A DNA stretch of 45,465 bases from NCBI RefSeq assembly GCF_009753675.1, contig NZ_WQLV01000024.1, forward strand, positions 1-45,465, written 5' to 3'. The stretch comes from Parasedimentitalea huanghaiensis. Its GTDB lineage: Bacteria; Pseudomonadota; Alphaproteobacteria; Rhodobacterales; Rhodobacteraceae. The notes under the pieces are model-generated. The model was not told the origin of the DNA. It saw nothing but the letters and a program-made list of their open reading frames with translations, and searched no databases. How positions within the stretch are numbered: the first letter of the stretch is position 1; each line of letters opens with the position of its first letter. Position numbers and translations under genes: made by a program. Below are positions 23,691-32,193 of the stretch, piece after piece.

Positions 23691-26246
23691 ATGACGCGTT
23701 TTTCCGTTTTGGGGCATAGCGCCCTGGGGGCCGGGGTGCAGTCCGCAGCCGCACCGGTACTGGTGGCAGATATTAATGGCAGCACAGTTGCGCTGCATGA
23801 CGGGGCCAGCGAGGCGGTGCATATCTTCCAGCGTTCGGGCAGCGGGCTGCGCCTGGATGAAAGCCTGTATGAGACCGCAGGCTACAGCTCTGCCACCCTT
23901 GGCAGCCGCAGCCTGTCACTGGAAACGGCACATCTGGACCGCCTGGCACCAACCGACGGGGTGGGCCGGTCGGAAACATTTTACTCCGGTCAATCCGGGT
24001 TTGCCGGCGACCGCGCCTGTTTTCTGCAGACCGAAGTGGCGGGGCAGCAGATCTATGTGGGTGCCTGTGCTGGACAGAACGGATTACAAAGTTTCAGCCG
24101 GGCGGCGGACGGATCCCTGCAGCAGCTGCGCTGGCGCGGCGACACGACCGGCAGCTATGCCGCCGAGGTGGTGGCCATGGTCAGTCTCGATTTCGAGGGC
24201 CGGCACCTGGTGTTTACCGCCTCGCAAGGGGATTCCGGACTGAGCAGCTATACGCTCGACAGCCAGGGACGGATGCGGCTGCGCAGCAGTCTGGGGGCCG
24301 ACGAAGGTCTGGGCATCAGCCAGCCCTCAACCCTGCTGGTGGCCGAGGCGGGCGGCCGTCAGATGCTGCTGCTGGGGGCCGCAGGCACGGGCACAATTTC
24401 AGTGATTGAGGCCGCGGCCGATGGCAGCCTGACCCTGCTGGATCATATCAGCGATACCCGTGACAGCCGCTTTGGCGGCATCGCAGTGATGGAGACCATC
24501 AGCCAGGGCAGCTGGAGCTTTGTGGTGGCCGGCGGCAGCGATGATGGGCTGTCTCTGTTTGCCCTCCTGCCCAGTGGCCGGTTGCTGCTGCTGGACAGTC
24601 TGGCGGATCGCGATGATCTGGGGCTGGCCAATGTCAACGGATTGGCCCTGGCCATGGTGGGCACAGAGCTACATGTCTTTGCCAGTTCAGAAACCGAGCC
24701 TGGCCTCACCCATCTGAGCATCGATACCGCTGCAGGCGAAGTGCTGCAGGGCCCCAGTGGCTCCGGTCTGCTGCAAGGCACCAGCGGTGACGACATTCTG
24801 ATCGATGGCACCGGCCGCGACACCCTGGATGGCGGCGCAGGGGCAGATCTGTTTGTGCTGGAGCATGAGGGGGAGCGCAACACCCTCCGCAACTTCGACC
24901 CTGAAACTGATCGCATTGATCTGGCGGCCTGGACCGGGCTGTATTCAGTGGCCCAGCTGTCCATTACCACCACCGCCACCGGCGCCGTGATCCGCTTTGG
25001 CAGCAATCGGATTGACCTGCTGACGGCAGATGGATCCGCCCTGGCCTATGAGGATTTTATCCTCAGGGATATTCTGGGTCTTTACCGCCCCGCCCTGCCC
25101 ACTGCGCCACCGCTGGACCTGAATGGGTCCGCCGCCCACGAACAATTGGTCGGGGCGGCGGGCGCGGACACAATCCAGGCTGGCGGCGGCGGCGACAGCC
25201 TGTTTGGCCAGGGCGGCAACGACAGCCTGGCGGGCGAAGGGGGTGATGACGCCCTGTTCGGCGGCACTGGCAATGATCATCTGGAAGGGGGCAATGGCAG
25301 CGATCATCTGGCCGGTGAGGACGGGCAGGACAGTCTGTTTGGCGGCGGCGGCCACGACAGCCTCGACGGTGGCCATGGCAACGACAGCCTGGAAGGCGGC
25401 ACCGGCCATGACAGTCTGGACGGCGGCGCGGGCCATGACACCCTCGGGGGGGGCAGCTCTTATGACATCCTGCGGGGTAACCTTGGCGATGACCTGCTGA
25501 TCGGCGGTACTGGTGATGACACCCTGTATGGGGGCGAGGGCCATGACACCCTGTTTGGCAATACCGCGCGTGATACGCTCTATGGGGAAGGGGGCAATGA
25601 CTATATCAGTTCGGGTGACGGGGTGGATTATGTCGAAGGTGGTGCGGGCAATGACACTCTGTTTGGCAGATCGGGCTGGGACAGCCTGAATGGCGGCGCG
25701 GGCAATGATCTGCTCTATGGCAGCGAAGGGGATGACAGCCTCAGCGGTGGCACGGGTGACGACTGGTTGTCGGGGGGATCGGCCTGGGATCTGCTCTATG
25801 GCAACAGCGGCAATGATACGCTCTATGGCAACTTCGGATCAGATCAACTGTCCGGCGGGACGGGTCTGGACGAATTGTACGGCGGCACCGGCGATGACAG
25901 TCTGACCGGCCATGGCGGCAATGATACGTTGCTGGGCAATCAGGGGGTCGACTGGCTGGATGGTGGCGCGGGCAATGACCTGCTGCGCGGCGGCACCCAG
26001 CGCGATATCTTTGTCTTTGGCAGCGGGTATGACCGTGATGAAATCAACGATTTTGAAATTCAGGGGGATCAGCTGATGTTCTCCACCAGCCTGACAGAAG
26101 GGCTAAGCGATGCGGGTGACATCCTGGAAACCTATGGCCGGATCACCAGTTCGGGGGTGCGTTTTGACTTTGGCGGTGGCGATGTGCTGACCCTGTCGAA
26201 CCTCAGCAGCCTGACCGGATTGGAAGGCGCAATTGACACTTTCTGA
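23691..26246 (+). CDS. RTX-type secreted protein with N-terminal beta-propeller-like region
   Basis: An 851-aa predicted extracellular protein. Residues 1 to about 340 contain repeated short-strand modules such as 'GLQSFSRAADGSLQQL', 'GLSSYTLDSQGRMRLRSSL', 'TISVIEAAADGSLTLLD' and 'GLSLFALLPSGRLLLLDSL'. These resemble a lactonase-like seven-bladed propeller. An RTX-like module follows at about 360-390 and an M10-type C-terminal segment to about 460. A long array of GGxGNDxL nonapeptides then runs to about 770, and the end carries the type I secretion signal region. The final 230 or so residues are closely similar to those of the M10 protease at 5122. No enzymatic motif is seen; it is perhaps a matrix or adhesion protein. 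Confidence 0.8.
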   Translation: MTRFSVLGHSALGAGVQSAAAPVLVADINGSTVALHDGASEAVHIFQRSGSGLRLDESLYETAGYSSATLGSRSLSLETAHLDRLAPTDGVGRSETFYSGQSGFAGDRACFLQTEVAGQQIYVGACAGQNGLQSFSRAADGSLQQLRWRGDTTGSYAAEVVAMVSLDFEGRHLVFTASQGDSGLSSYTLDSQGRMRLRSSLGADEGLGISQPSTLLVAEAGGRQMLLLGAAGTGTISVIEAAADGSLTLLDHISDTRDSRFGGIAVMETISQGSWSFVVAGGSDDGLSLFALLPSGRLLLLDSLADRDDLGLANVNGLALAMVGTELHVFASSETEPGLTHLSIDTAAGEVLQGPSGSGLLQGTSGDDILIDGTGRDTLDGGAGADLFVLEHEGERNTLRNFDPETDRIDLAAWTGLYSVAQLSITTTATGAVIRFGSNRIDLLTADGSALAYEDFILRDILGLYRPALPTAPPLDLNGSAAHEQLVGAAGADTIQAGGGGDSLFGQGGNDSLAGEGGDDALFGGTGNDHLEGGNGSDHLAGEDGQDSLFGGGGHDSLDGGHGNDSLEGGTGHDSLDGGAGHDTLGGGSSYDILRGNLGDDLLIGGTGDDTLYGGEGHDTLFGNTARDTLYGEGGNDYISSGDGVDYVEGGAGNDTLFGRSGWDSLNGGAGNDLLYGSEGDDSLSGGTGDDWLSGGSAWDLLYGNSGNDTLYGNFGSDQLSGGTGLDELYGGTGDDSLTGHGGNDTLLGNQGVDWLDGGAGNDLLRGGTQRDIFVFGSGYDRDEINDFEIQGDQLMFSTSLTEGLSDAGDILETYGRITSSGVRFDFGGGDVLTLSNLSSLTGLEGAIDTF
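25130..26000 (+). repeat. RTX nonapeptide-coding array of the propeller protein
   Basis: More than thirty consecutive nine-residue units (GGGGDSLFG, GGTGHDSLD, GGAGNDLLY and so on) encode calcium-binding beta-roll. The 3' half preserves unit order and irregular units, such as 'GGSAWD' and 'GNFGSD', in common with the array at 6448-7090. Coding repeats, not a CRISPR. Confidence 0.85.
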
Positions 26247-26337
26247 CCCGCCCCGGCCCCCTGCCCGCTTGCGCCCGGCGATCTCGCAGGTCATGCATGA
26301 ATGATATTTGCAGGCAGGTAACCAACAGGCGCAGCCC

Positions 26338-27582
26338 ATGAAGTTTCTTTTTGTCCATCAGAACATGCCCGGCCAATACCGCGAGCTGGTGCCCTGGCTG
26401 GTGGCACAGGGTGGCCATGACATTGTCTTTCTCACCCAGCGCAAGGGGGTCCAGCTGCCCGGCGTCACCACGGTGACCTACAGCCCACATCACCAGCCCG
26501 CCAAAGAGGCCTATGGATTGTCCAAAGACTGGGAGGCCGCCGCCGGGACCGGGCTGGGGGCCGCGATGGCGATGCGCCAGCTGGAACAGGATCAGGGCTT
26601 TAAGCCGGATATCATCATCGGCCACACCGGCTGGGGGGAGCTGCTGTTTGCCAAGGAGATCTGGCCCGATGTGCCGGTGATTGGCTTCTTTGAATATTTC
26701 TACCGCACCACAGGGGGCATTGTCGGATTTGATCCCGACAGCCCCGTCAATGATCAGGCCGGTTTTTTTGCCCAGGCCCGCAATGCAGTGCCCAATGCCA
26801 GCTTTCAGGCGGTGGATCTGGGCCATTGTCCCACCTACTGGCAGCGCGACCGTTTTCCCAAAAGCTTTCACTCCAACATCTACGTGCGCCATGATGGCAT
26901 TCGCAGCGACCGATTGGTGCCCAACCCTGAGGTTTCGGTGGGATTGGGTCGGCTGGGGGCCCCCCTCACCCGCGAGGATGAGGTGGTGACCTATATCGCC
27001 CGCAACATGGAACGCACCCGCGGTTTCCACATCATGATGCGCGCCCTGCCTGAAATCCTGTCCCGCCGCCCCAAGGCGCGGGTGCTGATGATCGGTGGTA
27101 ACGAAACGTCTTATGGCGCTGAAAGCAAACACCCCGGCGGCCTGCGCGGCGAGATGGAGGCCGAACTGGGTGACAGAGTCGACTGGGGTCGGGTGCATTT
27201 TCTGGGCCGGGTGCCCTATGACGACCTGAACCGGATCATCCAGCTCAGCCGCTGTCATATCTATCTGACCATGCCCTTTGTGCTCAGCTGGTCGCTGCTT
27301 GAGGCGATGTCGATGCAGGCCACCGTGGTGGCGGCAGATGTCGCCCCGGTGCGCGAGGCGGTGACCCATGGTGAAACCGGTATGCTGGTGGATTTCTTTC
27401 AGCCGCAGGCGCTGGCGGATCAGGTGGTGGATGTGCTGGCCAATCCCAAAGCCTATGCCCACCTCGGCGCCGCCGCCCGCACCCAAGTGCTGGAAACCTA
27501 CGATTTTCACAGCCGCTGCCTGCCCGATCACATCGCCCAGATCAACGCACTTGTGCCTGCTGCAAAACGGATCATCCTGTAA
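26338..27582 (+). CDS. GT4-family glycosyltransferase
   Basis: A 414-aa GT-B enzyme. It opens 'MKFLFVHQNMPGQYRELVPWL', characteristic of the subgroup with a Glyco_trans_4_3 type N-terminus. The C-terminal half has 'VVTYIARNMERTRGFHIMMRALPEIL', 'RVHFLGRVPYDDLNRIIQLSRCHIYLTMPFVLSWSLLEAMS' and 'VREAVTHGETGMLVDF', the usual donor-binding elements. In the first Glu position of E-x7-E there is 'VLSWSLLE', with only the second Glu retained. ATG 26338 matches the family N-terminus. It converges on repA with only 35 bases between stops. Confidence 0.87.
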   Translation: MKFLFVHQNMPGQYRELVPWLVAQGGHDIVFLTQRKGVQLPGVTTVTYSPHHQPAKEAYGLSKDWEAAAGTGLGAAMAMRQLEQDQGFKPDIIIGHTGWGELLFAKEIWPDVPVIGFFEYFYRTTGGIVGFDPDSPVNDQAGFFAQARNAVPNASFQAVDLGHCPTYWQRDRFPKSFHSNIYVRHDGIRSDRLVPNPEVSVGLGRLGAPLTREDEVVTYIARNMERTRGFHIMMRALPEILSRRPKARVLMIGGNETSYGAESKHPGGLRGEMEAELGDRVDWGRVHFLGRVPYDDLNRIIQLSRCHIYLTMPFVLSWSLLEAMSMQATVVAADVAPVREAVTHGETGMLVDFFQPQALADQVVDVLANPKAYAHLGAAARTQVLETYDFHSRCLPDHIAQINALVPAAKRIIL

Positions 27583-27617
27583 AAAGGCTCAGGGCTGGGC
27601 CCTCGCCGCCGTGGGTG

Positions 27618-28631
27618 CTAAGAACCGAGGCGCTTTTTCACCCAGCCCAGAAACGCCGCATCCGGCGCCCGCAGTTTGGGGGAGCCGGACCGGGCCCACA
27701 TGCCGCGCCAGTCGGCCTCCAGCGCATAGACATCGGCACCAGGGATCAGCGCCCGGGCCTGCTCCAATGTCTCGGGGCGCAGGCTGGGCGGCATCGCGCC
27801 CGGACGTTCTACCACGGTGTGTTTCTGGCTGAACCGGATCAGATCTCCGGGTTGTTCCTCCAGCGCATAGTCCGGCAGCGGCTGCGCCGCGATCATATCA
27901 CGCAGCATCTTGCGAAACACCCGGCGTGGACTGGCCGATCCGGATTTTTTCAGCAGGGTGTCCACCGACACTGTCCAGCTTTGCTGGCGGCCACAGTGTT
28001 TACGGCTAAGCTCGTAGATCCGCCGCTCCAGCGGTTTTCGCAAAGAAAAATAGTCGCGGCTCAGGGTCAGCACCGCATTGGACATCACCGCCTGATACAG
28101 CCAGTCCGACAGGGTCACCGCCACATGGGTCATCCGCCCTGCGCCGCGCCCCGAGCGGCTGCGGCGGACAATTTCCCAGCTTTCAATCAAGCCAAACCCC
28201 TTGGTGACCTCCACCCCGCCCGTGGCGATATTGGTGGTGATCCGGGTGCCGGCCAGCCGTTCAAACGCCTCACGCAGACGGCGATAGGCATCCCCCGAGG
28301 TTTCGCGATTGGTGGCCATCAGCAGGTCATGGGCTTTCAGATGCAGGGTGCGGCTGATCTGCCGCCCGGCATTCAGCGCCGCCATCAGCTGACTGATGCA
28401 AAAGATCAGAATGTCCTTGTCGTGGATTGTCGCCAATCCCTTGACCGAAGGCGTCACGGTGATCTGTGTGCCCTTGTGCTCGTAATTCAGAATGCGCCGA
28501 TCTGGTCGGGTCGCCAGCGAGAACAACGGATGCTCCATCGAGGCCAGATCGTTTTTGGGGATGGCCCCAAACACATCGCAGAGGAAAAATTCTCCCTGCC
28601 CTTCCGACGGGCCTGCCAGCGTTGCGCTCAT
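27618..28631 (-). CDS. repA: RepA plasmid replication initiator (RPA family)
   Basis: A 337-aa replication initiator of the RPA (replication initiator protein A) family used by many alphaproteobacterial plasmids. Landmarks are 'GEFFLCDVFGAIPKNDLASMEHPLFSLATRPDRRI', 'YEHKGTQITVTPSVKGLATIHDKDILIFCISQL', 'RLREAFERLAGTRITTNI' and 'FSLRKPLERRIYELSRKHCGRQ', consistent with tandem winged-helix DNA-binding domains. ATG 28631 has AGGGA six bases upstream and begins just before the conserved region; an upstream frame to 28742 would overlap the iterons. It is divergent from parA across the origin. In roseobacters this initiator class defines RepA-type compatibility groups; which group this is would need a tree. 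Confidence 0.88.
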   Translation of the reverse strand: MSATLAGPSEGQGEFFLCDVFGAIPKNDLASMEHPLFSLATRPDRRILNYEHKGTQITVTPSVKGLATIHDKDILIFCISQLMAALNAGRQISRTLHLKAHDLLMATNRETSGDAYRRLREAFERLAGTRITTNIATGGVEVTKGFGLIESWEIVRRSRSGRGAGRMTHVAVTLSDWLYQAVMSNAVLTLSRDYFSLRKPLERRIYELSRKHCGRQQSWTVSVDTLLKKSGSASPRRVFRKMLRDMIAAQPLPDYALEEQPGDLIRFSQKHTVVERPGAMPPSLRPETLEQARALIPGADVYALEADWRGMWARSGSPKLRAPDAAFLGWVKKRLGS

Positions 28632-28694
28632 GATGGATCCCTGCCCGATCTGCCCGACCCCCATCTTGATACATGCCGCGGGGTGACTCGGTTT

Positions 28695-28928
28695 CGTGGT
28701 TTTAGTGACACCCACCCTAGGGTTATCCACAGGAGGGCACAACGGGGGTTCGGAGTCACCTTATCGGGGGTTCAGAGTCACTTTAACGTGGTTTTAGATT
28801 CACTCCGACCTCAACAAAGGCCAAAAGATCCTTTGAATAAAACCCTTTGTGGATCTCGTCCGCGCCCTTAACTATAAATAACTAAATATTAACTACACAA
28901 AAAATCTTCAAACCTCCAAATTTATACC
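28695..28928. other. Plasmid replication origin (oriV): iterons, DnaA box, AT-rich unwinding region
   Basis: Three abutting 22-bp direct repeats lie at 28743-28764, 28765-28786 and 28787-28808, with consensus near CGgGGgTTcaGAgTCACtttaa. A partial fourth copy (28695-28714) shares CGTGGTTTTAG with the third. A perfect DnaA box TTATCCACA is at 28723-28731, and a 7/9 match in reverse orientation (TGTGGATCT) is at 28848-28856. An AT-rich stretch (28868-28928) has AACTA at 28870, 28880 and 28891, one helical turn apart, suited for strand opening. Everything lies between repA and parA. Confidence 0.85.
28743..28808 (+). repeat. Three tandem 22-bp iterons
   Basis: The units begin CGGGGGTTCGGAGTCACC, CGGGGGTTCAGAGTCACT and CGTGGTTTTAGATTCACT, each 22 bases and directly adjacent, so all face the same side of the helix. 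They are the likely RepA binding sites and lie immediately upstream of repA, so they may also repress its transcription. Confidence 0.82.
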
Positions 28929-29092
28929 TCCAGCCTTGCTGCAAGTCCCGGATTTACTAAGAAAATACACCTCACCTGCGCGTTATGCTTCCATATGCTG
29001 TCTTTTGTGCTATTGTGAGCAAAAGGTGGCACATCCGTTCCGGTTTAGAAGCGGTACCACCGGTGCAACCGTAGCTCTGACAGGCCCTCCAG

Positions 29093-30496
29093 ATGGCAAA
29101 AGATCCCCATAAGACCACCCAGCCCCTGCCGCCTTACTTCAACATTGATCCCGATGCTGCTCTGGCTGACCTGGATGCGGCCACGGATACGGCGGGCTTT
29201 GCCGAGATTGCAGCCGCCTGCACCCGTGGCCGCGAAGACCTGTCCAGTCGGGGCATCGACAAGGAAGGCCGCAAGCAGCTGCGCCTGTTTTCCACCTGGG
29301 AAATCACCCGCTATCTGATCCCGGTTGCCAGCGCCCATTTCCGCCGCGTGCTCAAGGCCAATCCTGAGCTGCCACAGGGACAAGCAGAAACCGAAGGCGG
29401 CGCCAAATGGTTCTCGTTGGACGAGGTGCTGCGGCTGCGGGCGTTTTTTGGCGAACAGGGGTCCAAGTCCAAAGATTATCTGCCCTACCGTCCCAAAGGC
29501 CTGCCTGCCAAGATGGTGGCCGTGGCCAATTTCAAAGGCGGCGTGGGCAAAACCTCAACCGCGGCCCATCTGGCAATGTCGGCCGCTTTGGATGGCTACA
29601 AGGTGCTGGTGGTGGATCTCGACAGCCAGGGCTCGATGACCTCGATTTTTGGCGGCAAAGTCGATGACGAATGGCAAACCGCCTTTCCACTGCTGGCGCG
29701 CCACTACGGCGAACACCTGCGCGTTGAAAACCAGCGGCGGCTGGACCGGGGTGATGCGCCACAGCCGCTGGACGAGGCGCTGAACGCAGCGATGGACATG
29801 ACCGCTCGGGATGTCATCCAAAGCACCCACTGGCCCAATATTGACCTGATTGGGGCACAGCTGAACCTGTACTGGGCAGAGTTCCAGATCCCGGTCTGGC
29901 GGATGGCGGCACGGGGCTGGAAGCTCTGGGATGCGCTTACCGACCGGCTGGAGGCAGACGGGGTGCTGGATGACTATGATCTGGTGTTCATAGATACCCC
30001 GCCGGCCCTCGGCTACCTGACCATCAACGGGTTGTCGGCTGCCGATATCCTGCTGGTGCCAATGGGGGCATCGTTTCTTGAGTTTGACAGCACCGGCCGG
30101 TTCTTTGACATGCTGCACTCCACTTTTGCCAGCATCGAGGATGGCGAGAACCTTGCTGCGCGCGCTCTGGGGCGGCCAGAGATGGGGTTTGAATGGGAAG
30201 CGGTACGCACGGTGATCACCCGTTATGACGGCGCCCAGCAGGGCGAGCTGGCGGCCCTGATGCAGGCCTATCTGGGCCGCACATTGTCCCCGCATCGTCA
30301 GGATTTCACCGCATTGATTGGTCAGGCTGGTGAACAGGTCAATGGCATCTATGAGGCGGATTACCGCGACTTCAACCGTGAGACCTATGCCCGAGGCCGC
30401 GAAACATTTGACGCCACCTATGCAGCCTTCAAACGCCTGTTACTGGGGGTCTGGCGGCGGGCTGAACTGGAGGCGGCGCAACGCGCGGCCGAGTAA
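29093..30496 (+). CDS. parA: ParA plasmid partition ATPase
   Basis: A 467-aa ParA of the larger plasmid type. About 130 N-terminal residues ('FSTWEITRYLIPVASAHFRRVLKANPELPQG', then 'FSLDEVLRLRAFF') look like the helix-turn-helix/operator-binding part used for autorepression. The ATPase domain has the deviant Walker A 'KGGVGKTSTA' (about residues 149-158), 'VLVVDLDSQGSMTSIFG' and 'YDLVFIDTPPALGYLTINGL'. It is divergent from repA across oriV and followed by parB after 59 bases, forming the parAB operon. A weak ribosome site precedes the ATG. Confidence 0.92.
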   Translation: MAKDPHKTTQPLPPYFNIDPDAALADLDAATDTAGFAEIAAACTRGREDLSSRGIDKEGRKQLRLFSTWEITRYLIPVASAHFRRVLKANPELPQGQAETEGGAKWFSLDEVLRLRAFFGEQGSKSKDYLPYRPKGLPAKMVAVANFKGGVGKTSTAAHLAMSAALDGYKVLVVDLDSQGSMTSIFGGKVDDEWQTAFPLLARHYGEHLRVENQRRLDRGDAPQPLDEALNAAMDMTARDVIQSTHWPNIDLIGAQLNLYWAEFQIPVWRMAARGWKLWDALTDRLEADGVLDDYDLVFIDTPPALGYLTINGLSAADILLVPMGASFLEFDSTGRFFDMLHSTFASIEDGENLAARALGRPEMGFEWEAVRTVITRYDGAQQGELAALMQAYLGRTLSPHRQDFTALIGQAGEQVNGIYEADYRDFNRETYARGRETFDATYAAFKRLLLGVWRRAELEAAQRAAE

Positions 30497-30555
30497 GGCT
30501 CTAATAAAGGATTTGGGACAGGATCCGCGATCTTTACCCCTGAGGAGAGACACCC

Positions 30556-31644
30556 ATGGCCAAACGCAAGCGCCTGACTCCGGCTCAACCCAGTTATCTG
30601 GACGCCGCGCCGGAAACAAAATCGGCGCTTGGCGCGCCTCTAGCCAGTTCTGCGCCGATTGCTCAGGTGGCCTCGGATGCAGCGGCGCAATCCGCGCTGA
30701 GCGAGCTGAGCGCGGTGCTGGAAAGCGCCCGGGCGGATGGCCGGTTGATTGAACGCCTTGATCTGGCGAAGATTGATGAGAGTCACCTGGTGCGGGACCG
30801 GTTGGAACAGGACGAAGATGAAATGGGCGCGCTTATGGCCTCGCTGCGCGCCCGGGGCCAGCAGACCCCGATCGAAGTGGTGGCGCTTACGGATCGCCCC
30901 GATGGCAAAACCCATGGGTTGATTTCAGGTTGGCGCCGTCTATCCGCGCTGAAGCGGCTCTACGCCGAGACTTCAGAGCCTGAATTTGCCACAGTCAAGG
31001 CACTGGTGATCCAGCCGGAAACCGCGCGTGACGCCTATGTGGCGATGGTGGAAGAAAACGAAATTCGGGTCAATCTGAGCCACTATGAGCGGGCGCGGAT
31101 TGCAGTGCGCGCCCTGCGTGAAGAGGTTTACCCCAATCAGAAAATGGCTCTACAGGGCTTGTTTGGCAATGCCACCCGCGCCAAGCGATCCAAAATCGGG
31201 AGCTTTGTGGCACTGGTCGAAGCCCTGGATGCAGTGTTGTGTTTTCCGGTGGCGATCAATGAGAAGCTGGGGTTGGCCCTGGTTCGGGAGATCACCCGGG
31301 ATCCCGGCTTTACAGAAAGCCTGACAGCCCAGCTGCGGGCTGGAGACCGGGAGACCCCAGCGGGGGAATTGCGGATCCTGTCGGCGGCAGTTGCTGCGGC
31401 TGAAACAGCGGCTCTAGCCCGCCGATCAGAGCCTGAGGCCGAGATTTCTACCTCTGCTCCGGCGGACCTCGGTCCAAGAATTCGGACACCAGGACCTGCC
31501 AAGGGTGAGCGCATTAACACCCAGTTGGCACCGGGATTGCAGCTTGGCTATACCCCCGGTCAGCACCGGATCGAACTGAGCGGCGCGGGCGTCGATGAGG
31601 TGCTGATTCAAGATTTGCGGGACTGGCTGAAGCAGCGGAAATAG
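30556..31644 (+). CDS. parB: ParB centromere-binding partition protein
   Basis: A 362-aa ParB/RepB protein. Box I region 'QTPIEVVALTDRPDGKTHGLISGWRRLSALKRLY' corresponds to the CTP-binding GERR-type loop (here GWRR). 'MVEENEIRVNLSHYERARIAVRAL' is the box II region preceding the helix-turn-helix 'NATRAKRSKIGSFVALVEAL'. The C-terminal 70 residues, after a low-complexity linker, probably dimerise. GAGGAGA precedes the ATG. It is the second gene of parAB, followed by a terminator and then two parS-like palindromes that are its likely targets. Confidence 0.9.
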   Translation: MAKRKRLTPAQPSYLDAAPETKSALGAPLASSAPIAQVASDAAAQSALSELSAVLESARADGRLIERLDLAKIDESHLVRDRLEQDEDEMGALMASLRARGQQTPIEVVALTDRPDGKTHGLISGWRRLSALKRLYAETSEPEFATVKALVIQPETARDAYVAMVEENEIRVNLSHYERARIAVRALREEVYPNQKMALQGLFGNATRAKRSKIGSFVALVEALDAVLCFPVAINEKLGLALVREITRDPGFTESLTAQLRAGDRETPAGELRILSAAVAAAETAALARRSEPEAEISTSAPADLGPRIRTPGPAKGERINTQLAPGLQLGYTPGQHRIELSGAGVDEVLIQDLRDWLKQRK

Positions 31645-31673
31645 CGTTTGAGCACGGCCGTTGACAGAATGTG

Positions 31674-31699
31674 AAAAGGCGCCTCCGGGCGCTTTTTTT
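31674..31699 (+). terminator. Intrinsic terminator of the parAB operon
   Basis: AAAAG-GCGCC, loop TCCG, GGCGC followed by seven T's. The five GC pairs extend through G-T and A-T pairs. It lies 30 bases after the parB stop. Confidence 0.9.
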
Positions 31700-31756
31700 G
31701 TCTCTAAATCACTGTGCAGGGCCATGTGACGTCCCTTCCCTGCCGGTTGGATTGGC

Positions 31757-31793
31757 TCAAATGTTTCGCACGCGAAACATATTATGTTAAATT
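31757..31793. other. parS-like centromere site 1
   Basis: ATGTTTCGCACGCGAAACAT (31761-31780) is a near-perfect 20-bp palindrome within a 37-bp segment repeated at 31923-31959 with one difference. It resembles the chromosomal parS TGTTTCACGTGAAACA but with a CGCGCG-type centre. Its place just after parB makes it the likely ParB binding site. Confidence 0.8.
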
Positions 31794-31922
31794 TTCAAAT
31801 ATCCAGTTTGATGTTCTTCAGCCGTATAGGTCTTAAATTTCATCTCGCCGCCCTGTCTGGACCCTTGGTGAACTGCGTGGAAGTCCCCCCCCTGGTGCCG
31901 AGGTATACTCCCAGACGGAGGA

Positions 31923-31959
31923 TCAAATGTTTCGCGCGCGAAACATATTATGTTAAATT
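31923..31959. other. parS-like centromere site 2
   Basis: ATGTTTCGCGCGCGAAACAT (31927-31946) is a perfect 20-bp palindrome with the same flanks (TCA on the left, ATTATGTTAAATT on the right) as site 1, 166 bases away. The shared right flank is probably part of the recognised element. Confidence 0.82.
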
Positions 31960-32193
31960 CGTCCCAGCGGAGACTGAACTAGATCTGATCCCATTTTCAG
32001 TTTCACCGTGCTCAGAACACGGCCTGAGAGAGATCTTTCTCTGCCCCAAACTTTGATTGCAGCAAATGCAGATCTATTTCCAATCAAAGCCACTGGACAA
32101 ATCGGTCTCGGCACCGCGGTGTTTTGATGGGCTGCATATAGAGTGAAGCATAGAAACTGACTGGCCGCTGTTGGCATGATTGGACGATTTTGA
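31960..32193. other. Non-coding region upstream of the NRPS operon
   Basis: A 234-base gap after the second parS site that should contain the promoter of the 32194-40128 operon. TGGA at 32181-32184 may be the ribosome-binding site for the first gene. Short open frames here cross the parS palindrome and have no gene-like features. No clear promoter boxes or further repeats were recognised. Confidence 0.35.

Noticed and set aside
26203-27531. A 442-aa open frame on the minus strand opposite the GT4 gene
   Set aside because: Composition rich in His, Gln and Gly, no recognisable motifs, and the plus strand carries clear GT4 signatures over the same bases.
31784-32056. A 90-aa open frame between parB and the NRPS operon
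   Set aside because: It runs through the second parS palindrome, has no ribosome-binding site and no gene-like composition; the region is better explained as centromere and promoter.
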